From Sphingomonas jejuensis (GTDB lineage Bacteria; Pseudomonadota; Alphaproteobacteria; Sphingomonadales; Sphingomonadaceae), in the NCBI RefSeq assembly GCF_011927695.1, contig NZ_JAATJE010000001.1, positions 1,302,001-1,366,000 of the forward strand: a stretch of 64,000 nt of DNA. The letters run 5' to 3'. Numbering within the stretch: position 1 is the first letter of the stretch; each line of letters begins with the position of its first letter. Of the stretch, positions 60,001-64,000 are shown piece after piece. Made by a program: the position numbers and the translations under genes. The notes beneath the pieces are model-generated. The model saw only the letters and a list, made by a program, of their open reading frames with translations. It had not been told where the DNA came from and did not search any database.

Positions 60001-61707
60001 CGGTCGAGCTGGGACGATTACGACAAGTCGCTCATCTCTGACGGCGGCGGCGTCTGGCCGCGTTCGGCCAAGTCGATCGACCTGCCCGCGCCGGCCGCCG
60101 CCGCGCTCGGGATCGAGCCTGGCGAGATCACGCCGTCAAGGCTCCTCGCCGCCATCCTCCGCGCGCCGGTGGACCTGCTCTGGTTCGGCGGCATCGGCAC
60201 CTATGTGAAGGCCAAGTCAGAGGCCAACACGGAGGTCGGCGATCCCGCCAACGACGGCCACCGCGTCAATGCGGAGGAACTGCGCGCAAAGGTGATCGGC
60301 GAAGGTGCCAATCTCGGCGTCACCCAGGCCGCGCGCATCGCCTTTGCCGCGCAGGGCGGGCGCATCAACACCGACTTCATCGACAACTCCGCGGGCGTCG
60401 ATTGCTCGGACAATGAGGTCAACATCAAGATCGTCCTCAACCGGGAGATGACCGAAGGCCGCCTGGGGCTGGAGGAGCGCAACAGCCTGCTCGCCTCGAT
60501 GACGGACGACGTCGCCCGGCTGGTTCTGGAGGACAACCGCCTCCAGACGCTCGCCTTGTCGATCGCGGAGGCGAATGCCGCCGCAAAGCTCCCGTCCATG
60601 GTCCGCCTGATCGAGACCTTCGAGGCGTCGGGGAAGCTCGACCGGACGGTGGAAGGCCTGGGCGCGAACGACGAGCTGCTTCGCCGCGCCGCGGAGGGCC
60701 GCGGCCTCACCCGCCCCGAACTCGCCGTCGTGCTGTCCACCGCCAAGCTCGCGCTGCAGGACGCCATCGAGGATATCGCGCTCGCGAGCGACGATGCCAT
60801 GAAGCCGGAACTGCACGCGGCCTTCCCGCCCCAGATGCAGGATGGGCTGTCGGGCGCGATCGATCAGCACCAGCTGCGTCCGCAGATCGTCGCCACCAAG
60901 GTCGCCAACACCCTTGTCAACCGCATGGGTCTTATCCACCCGTTCGAGCTGGCGGAGGAAGAAGGGGCGACCCTCGGCGACATCGCGACGATGTTCGCCG
61001 CGGCCGAACGCCTGTTCGACATGCCGTCGCTGTGGGCGGCGATCGACGCCGCGCCGGTGACGGAGGCAGGCCGCATCCGGCTGTTCGAGGTCGCCGCCGG
61101 TGGCCTGCGCCTCCAGATGGCGGACCTGCTGCGGACGGTTCCGGCGGGCTCCGGCGTGGGCGAGATCGTGGCGGCCACCGCGCCGGGGCTGGAGCGGCTC
61201 CGCGGTCAGCTCGATGCGCTGCTGAAGGAACAGGCACGTCAGTCCCGCGCCGAAATCCGCGACTGGCTGGCGGAAACCGGCGCGCCCGACGCCATCGTCC
61301 AGCGCATTGTCACGCTGTTCGACATGGATGGCGGCATCGGCCTGTCGGCCCTGGCTCAGTCGCTCGGCAAGGACGAGATCGCCGTTACGCGCGCCTTCAC
61401 GCGCCTGGGCGAGGTGCTCGGCCTCGATTGGGCTCAGAATGCCGCCAACCGGCTTCAGCCGGTCGACCCGTGGGAACGCCTGTTGGCATCAAGCCTGTCG
61501 CGCGACTTCCAGCAGCTTCGGCTCGATTTCCTGCGGCGGAGCGGCAACGACGATCCGGAACGTGCGGTGGACAACTGGTTGCAGCGCTGCGCACCGCGGG
61601 TGAAGGCGTTCAAGGATCTGGTGCGCCGGGCCCGCTTGCCCTCCGCCCCGACCGCCGCGATGCTCGCGCAGATCGCGGGTCAGGCGCGGGTCCTGCTCGG
61701 CCGCTGA
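57052..61707 (+). CDS. NAD-specific glutamate dehydrogenase, large 180-kDa class
   Basis: 1551 residues from ATG 57052 with AGGTGATAAAG upstream; longer starts exist at 56980 (TTG) and 57037. The central catalytic part shows GGLRWSDRRDDFRTEIL, MKAQRVKNAVIVPTGAKGGFYPKHLPDP and GGSNGYDHKAMGITAKGAW. Large N-terminal ACT-like and C-terminal helical regions complete this class. It oxidises glutamate to 2-oxoglutarate and ammonia using NAD. Confidence 0.93.
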   Translation: MATATRDRSEMSAQELTTALATALTAGLLPGEGDNFGDEARDEAARFLADVAARRPAGQAAIRLESVASDRGRQMRLAVVNDDMPFLVDSVAATMLAHDLSIDRVIHPVVTVRRDADGKLLSLSREAAPGERRESVIYMEVERADARTRRILLDELAANLVQVRAAVSDWPLLQEAMRLDADRLPDGEGAALMRWLLAGNFTLLAHERRSREGQVEAPLGIARVGSVPILSSAALDAAARYFDDGGESPLIVKSNLLSVVHRRVPLDVLIVPRREDGRTVELSIHAGLWTSAALNTHPAKVPLLRTRLAQIGEKYGFDPAGHAGKALAHALSALPHDLLIAFAPDRLEHVALTAMSIADRPRAKLLTVLSALGRHLFCFVWLPRDELSTARRGQIADMLTGATGATILNWSVAMEDGAVALLRYTLDMRGEVRQPDAAALDAALGRLMRGWTLAVEQSLSDRSDPGRAARLALRYAAAFPQHYRTIYLPGEAAADTLRLSGIEGTEARDARLLRIDSEPSGECHLKVYSARHPVPLSDIVPALENFGFRVMEETSFAMDGGAAGYIHDFRLSHATGADPLVSAAPIEQALSSVLTGTAENDVFNRLIIAAGVEPRAVTLFRAWFRYLRQTGLAFGYGTVVDALTRTPAVARGIVDLFGARHDPDRGDHGGHAVAEANRALDEALAGVAAADDDRILRLLRALVSAILRTNAFAPAAQEALAFKLDSHQVPGLPAPVPWREIWVYSPRVEGIHLRAGPVARGGLRWSDRRDDFRTEILGLMKAQRVKNAVIVPTGAKGGFYPKHLPDPTVNRDAWMAEGTEAYRIFIRTLLSITDNIEGGRVVHPDRVVIRDGEDPYFVVAADKGTASFSDVANRIALDRGFWLGDAFASGGSNGYDHKAMGITAKGAWVSVQRHFAEAGVDVQTEEVTVAGVGDMSGDVFGNGMLLSETLKIVAAFDHRHIFLDPTPDPARSFSERARLFALPRSSWDDYDKSLISDGGGVWPRSAKSIDLPAPAAAALGIEPGEITPSRLLAAILRAPVDLLWFGGIGTYVKAKSEANTEVGDPANDGHRVNAEELRAKVIGEGANLGVTQAARIAFAAQGGRINTDFIDNSAGVDCSDNEVNIKIVLNREMTEGRLGLEERNSLLASMTDDVARLVLEDNRLQTLALSIAEANAAAKLPSMVRLIETFEASGKLDRTVEGLGANDELLRRAAEGRGLTRPELAVVLSTAKLALQDAIEDIALASDDAMKPELHAAFPPQMQDGLSGAIDQHQLRPQIVATKVANTLVNRMGLIHPFELAEEEGATLGDIATMFAAAERLFDMPSLWAAIDAAPVTEAGRIRLFEVAAGGLRLQMADLLRTVPAGSGVGEIVAATAPGLERLRGQLDALLKEQARQSRAEIRDWLAETGAPDAIVQRIVTLFDMDGGIGLSALAQSLGKDEIAVTRAFTRLGEVLGLDWAQNAANRLQPVDPWERLLASSLSRDFQQLRLDFLRRSGNDDPERAVDNWLQRCAPRVKAFKDLVRRARLPSAPTAAMLAQIAGQARVLLGR

Positions 61708-61715
61708 CGCTTCAC

Positions 61716-61744
61716 GCCGCCCTCGTCGACATGACGGGGGCGGC
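61716..61744. terminator. Possible hairpin between convergent genes
   Basis: GCCGCCC (61716-61722) and GGGCGGC (61738-61744) form a 7-bp stem in the 65-base gap between convergent genes. No T run; shared termination is only a possibility. Confidence 0.3.
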
Positions 61745-61772
61745 GCCGATCGCCTGGCCGGTGATCAGCCGG

Positions 61773-62492
61773 CTAGGCCGCGGCGCGCTGCTCCAGGGCC
61801 AGTCCCGCCAGCCAGCCGGCGATCATCGCGCGTCCGGCCGCCACCGCAGCTTGGCCGTGGCGCCCATGCGCGGTCGTCAGCGCCTCGGCAGTGGTGCCCC
61901 CTTCCTCAACCACGGTCGGCCATGCCTCCACCCAGTCGTGGAACACCGGGTCCAGCCCCATTTCGGCGTGGAACTGCAGGGCCAGGATCGTCGGACCCAG
62001 CCTGAATGCCTGGTTCTGGTAGACCGCGGTCGATGCCAGCCGCTCGGCGCCCGCCGGCAGATCGAAACTGTCACCGTGCCAATGCAGCACCGGCACGCCG
62101 TCGAGGGCGGCAAGCGGATTGCCACCGGCAGTCGGCGCCAGCGTGACGGGTGCAAAGCCGACTTCCTTGCGCGGTCCCGCAAACACCCGCTCGCCCAGCG
62201 CGGCGGCGATCATCTGCGCGCCCAGGCACGCGCCCAGCGTCGGCAGCCGCGCCTCCAGCCGCCGCCGCAACCGGCGCAGCTGGCAGCGGATCCATGGATG
62301 CGCGTCCGTCTCGTACACACCCATCGGCCCGCCCATCATCACCAGAAGGTCGGGGGCGTTCAGATCCACATCGGCGAAGCGTTCGTCGCCGACGTCGATC
62401 TGGTCCAGCCGGTATCCCGCGTCTTCCAGCGGCTTGCGAAACCCCGCCACGCCCTCGCGCGGCACGTGGCGGATCACCAATGCGCGTTTCAT
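61773..62492 (-). CDS. Class I glutamine amidotransferase-like protein
   Basis: 239 residues from ATG 62492. LGACLGAQMIAAALG carries the nucleophile elbow (Cys), LQFHAEMGLDP the His-x-Glu pair. MGGPMGVYETDAHPW and HWHGDSFDLPAGAERLA match the GMP-synthase-like stand-alone glutaminase group. The acceptor substrate is unknown. Confidence 0.85.
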   Translation of the reverse strand: MKRALVIRHVPREGVAGFRKPLEDAGYRLDQIDVGDERFADVDLNAPDLLVMMGGPMGVYETDAHPWIRCQLRRLRRRLEARLPTLGACLGAQMIAAALGERVFAGPRKEVGFAPVTLAPTAGGNPLAALDGVPVLHWHGDSFDLPAGAERLASTAVYQNQAFRLGPTILALQFHAEMGLDPVFHDWVEAWPTVVEEGGTTAEALTTAHGRHGQAAVAAGRAMIAGWLAGLALEQRAAA

Positions 62493-62531
62493 GCCGGCAT
62501 CATGCCGATGCACCCGGCGCATGCCAGCAAG

Positions 62532-62783
62532 CTATTCTTGGCCACCGCCAAGCGGTACGGCGGCCACTGTTGCTTTGAGGTAAAGCCACACGCGGATCGC
62601 ACTCGCTAGGTTGGCGGGGTCATCCGCGGTGACGCGCTCCGCATCGATCTGCGCCACGAGCGCGGAGAGCGGCAGCCCGGCTGATCGGGCGGCCGCTTCC
62701 AGCCCGGCCCAGAAAGGGGGCTCCAGGCTGATGGAGGTCTGGTGGCCGGCGATCGTGATTGATCGCTTGATCGGTCCGGCCAC
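62532..62783 (-). CDS. Ribbon-helix-helix protein
   Basis: 83 residues: MAGPIKRSITIAGHQTSISLEPPFWAGLEAAARSAGLPLSALVAQIDAER, the RHH_4-type domain of alphaproteobacteria. It starts 9 bases after the reductase stop and probably shares its mRNA. It may regulate polyhydroxyalkanoate or related genes (inference). Confidence 0.8.
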   Translation of the reverse strand: MAGPIKRSITIAGHQTSISLEPPFWAGLEAAARSAGLPLSALVAQIDAERVTADDPANLASAIRVWLYLKATVAAVPLGGGQE

Positions 62784-62792
62784 CCGACAGCC

Positions 62793-63515
62793 TCAATACA
62801 TGTGCTGGCCACCGTTCATCGACAGCGTCGATCCGGTGACAAAGCCGGCTTCCTCCGCGCACAGGAAGGCGACGCCGCGCGCGATCTCCTGCGCGCTGCC
62901 CAGCCGGCCGACGGGCACCTTTGCGACGATCTTCTCCAGCACGTCAGCCGGCACCGCGGCCACCATGTCCGTGTCGATATAGCCGGGGGCGAGCGCATTA
63001 ACGGTCACGCCGGCCTTTGCGCCTTCCTGCGCCAGCGCCTTGGTGAAGCCGTGGATGCCGGACTTGGCGGCGGCATAGTTCACCTGGCCATATTGCCCGC
63101 CCTGCCCGTTGATCGAGCCGATGTTGACGATCCGGCCCCACTTGCGCTCCCGCATGCCGGGAAACACAGCCTTGGCCATGTTGAAGCAACCGCCCAGGTT
63201 CACGCGGATCACCTCGTCCCACATGTCGTGGGTCATCTTCAGGATGGTGCCGTCGCGCGTGATGCCCGCATTGTTGACCAGAATGTCGACGGGGCCGACC
63301 TCCTCCTGCACCTTGGCGACACCTTCCTGGCACGCATCATAATCGCCGACGTCCCAGCGATAGGCTTTGATCCCGGTGCGGTCGCTGAACTCTCGCGCGC
63401 GCTCGTCATTGCCGGCATAGTTCGCGACCACGGTCGCGCCTGCTTCCTTCAGGGCAAGGCTGATCGCCTCGCCGATACCGCGGGTTCCGCCGGTGACGAT
63501 GGCGATGCGTGCCAT
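62793..63515 (-). CDS. phaB: Acetoacetyl-CoA reductase
   Basis: 240 residues, short-chain dehydrogenase. NADP site TGGTRGIGEAI, NNAG motif, catalytic Ser in IVNIGSINGQGGQYGQ, and YAAAKSGIHGF (Tyr/Lys). The wording GGQYGQVNYAAAKSG is typical of PhaB-type reductases that make (R)-3-hydroxybutyryl-CoA for polyhydroxybutyrate. No other pha genes lie in the window. Confidence 0.88.
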   Translation of the reverse strand: MARIAIVTGGTRGIGEAISLALKEAGATVVANYAGNDERAREFSDRTGIKAYRWDVGDYDACQEGVAKVQEEVGPVDILVNNAGITRDGTILKMTHDMWDEVIRVNLGGCFNMAKAVFPGMRERKWGRIVNIGSINGQGGQYGQVNYAAAKSGIHGFTKALAQEGAKAGVTVNALAPGYIDTDMVAAVPADVLEKIVAKVPVGRLGSAQEIARGVAFLCAEEAGFVTGSTLSMNGGQHMY

Positions 63516-63559
63516 GGAAAGCCTCTCCTTCGTGTCTGTTATCGCAGATCAACGGCAGG

Positions 63560-64000
63560 CTACGGTCGGACGTTCCAACCTTCAAGCTCACGCGCCAAAA
63601 TGCTGCGCAGCATTGCGATGCCCGGAGCGGTGTCGTTCAGGCATGGCAGATAGTGGAAATGCGTTCCGCCTGCCTCGGTGAACTGCTCGCGCCCGCGGAT
63701 GTTCAGTTCCTCCAGAGTCTCCAGGCAATCTGCCGAGAAACCCGGCGCCAGGATCAGCAGCCGCTTGATCCCCCGACCCGGCAGCGCCTCCAGCACGGTG
63801 TCGGTCGCAGGCTCGAGCCACTTTGCGCGCCCGAAACGCGACTGGAAGCTCACCATCACGTCGCGGCCCAGCGCTTCGGCGAGCAGGCGGCCCGTCTTCT
63901 GGCAATGGCAATGATAGGGATCGCCCAATGCCAGCGTGCGCGCGGGCATACCGTGGAAGCTCGCCAGGATCGCTTCGGGTTCGAAGTCGATCCGCCCAAG
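63560..64000 (-). CDS. hemH: Ferrochelatase (partial, cut by window edge)
   Basis: 147 codons reading in from the right edge: FEPEAILASFHGMPAR contains the ferrochelatase SFHGxP stretch, then GDPYHCHCQKTGRLLAE, SFQSRFGRAKWLEPATD, and a C-terminal LAPGFSADCLETLEELNIRGREQF with the catalytic-type E. It inserts iron into protoporphyrin IX in the final haem step. The N-terminal half lies outside. Confidence 0.9.
   Translation of the reverse strand, partial: LGRIDFEPEAILASFHGMPARTLALGDPYHCHCQKTGRLLAEALGRDVMVSFQSRFGRAKWLEPATDTVLEALPGRGIKRLLILAPGFSADCLETLEELNIRGREQFTEAGGTHFHYLPCLNDTAPGIAMLRSILARELEGWNVRP

Overview
The window is a GC-rich alphaproteobacterial chromosome segment that best fits the Sphingomonadaceae (order Sphingomonadales). 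Pointers are the 1551-residue NAD-glutamate dehydrogenase, the GapR-like (DUF2312) protein, the flanking housekeeping genes (recX, phaB-type reductase, hemH) and the many GTG/TTG starts and 4-base stop/start overlaps. The genus cannot be fixed from sequence reading alone.

Left host flank (1-10,584): a cold-shock-domain gene cut by the edge, recX, a fatty-acyl-AMP ligase, a membrane PAS-GGDEF-EAL protein, a probable metal-uptake cluster (DUF2946 protein, TonB-dependent receptor, PepSY protein) and a secreted chymotrypsin-like protease.

Integrated prophage (10,585-55,459, about 44.9 kb): bounded by a perfect 45-bp direct repeat. The right copy is the 3' part of an intact tRNA-Thr(CGU) gene, and a tyrosine integrase ends 14 bp from it. 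Reading leftward from about 39.5 kb on the minus strand come HNH, terminase small and large subunits, portal, S49 protease, HK97-type capsid, a large SGNH-esterase fibre-like protein, connectors, tail tube, a tail-chaperone pair that appears to need -1 frameshifting, tape measure and tail tip with collagen repeats. A lysis cassette (DUF2778/Tlde1-like enzyme, holin-like protein, overlapping Rz/Rz1), a hairpin-rich noncoding block and a DNA adenine methylase broken by one stop codon follow. At the far left are an intact second integrase of P4 type and two winged-helix proteins, suggesting a composite element. Around 41-44.8 kb lie the repressor region, a HIRAN protein and a three-gene toxin-antitoxin-like operon. 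The rightward early operon (44.8-55.4 kb) holds a Cro/YdaS-like protein, tiny zinc-ribbon proteins, two ParB-type proteins, a HerA-like ATPase, a GapR-like protein, a NUMOD4/HNH endonuclease and the integrase. I recognise no helicase, primase or Red-type recombinase in it.

Right host flank (55,491-64,000): a PAS-like protein, the large NAD-glutamate dehydrogenase, a class I glutamine amidotransferase, a ribbon-helix-helix protein, acetoacetyl-CoA reductase and a ferrochelatase cut by the window edge.

Most notable: the hairpin cluster with near-repeated units at 14.52-14.84 kb; the start-less tail chaperone frame; the lysis cassette with an L,D-transpeptidase-fold enzyme as sole wall-active candidate; the esterase with a hexanucleotide-repeat linker inside the head module; and the ParB + ParB + HerA + GapR early set.
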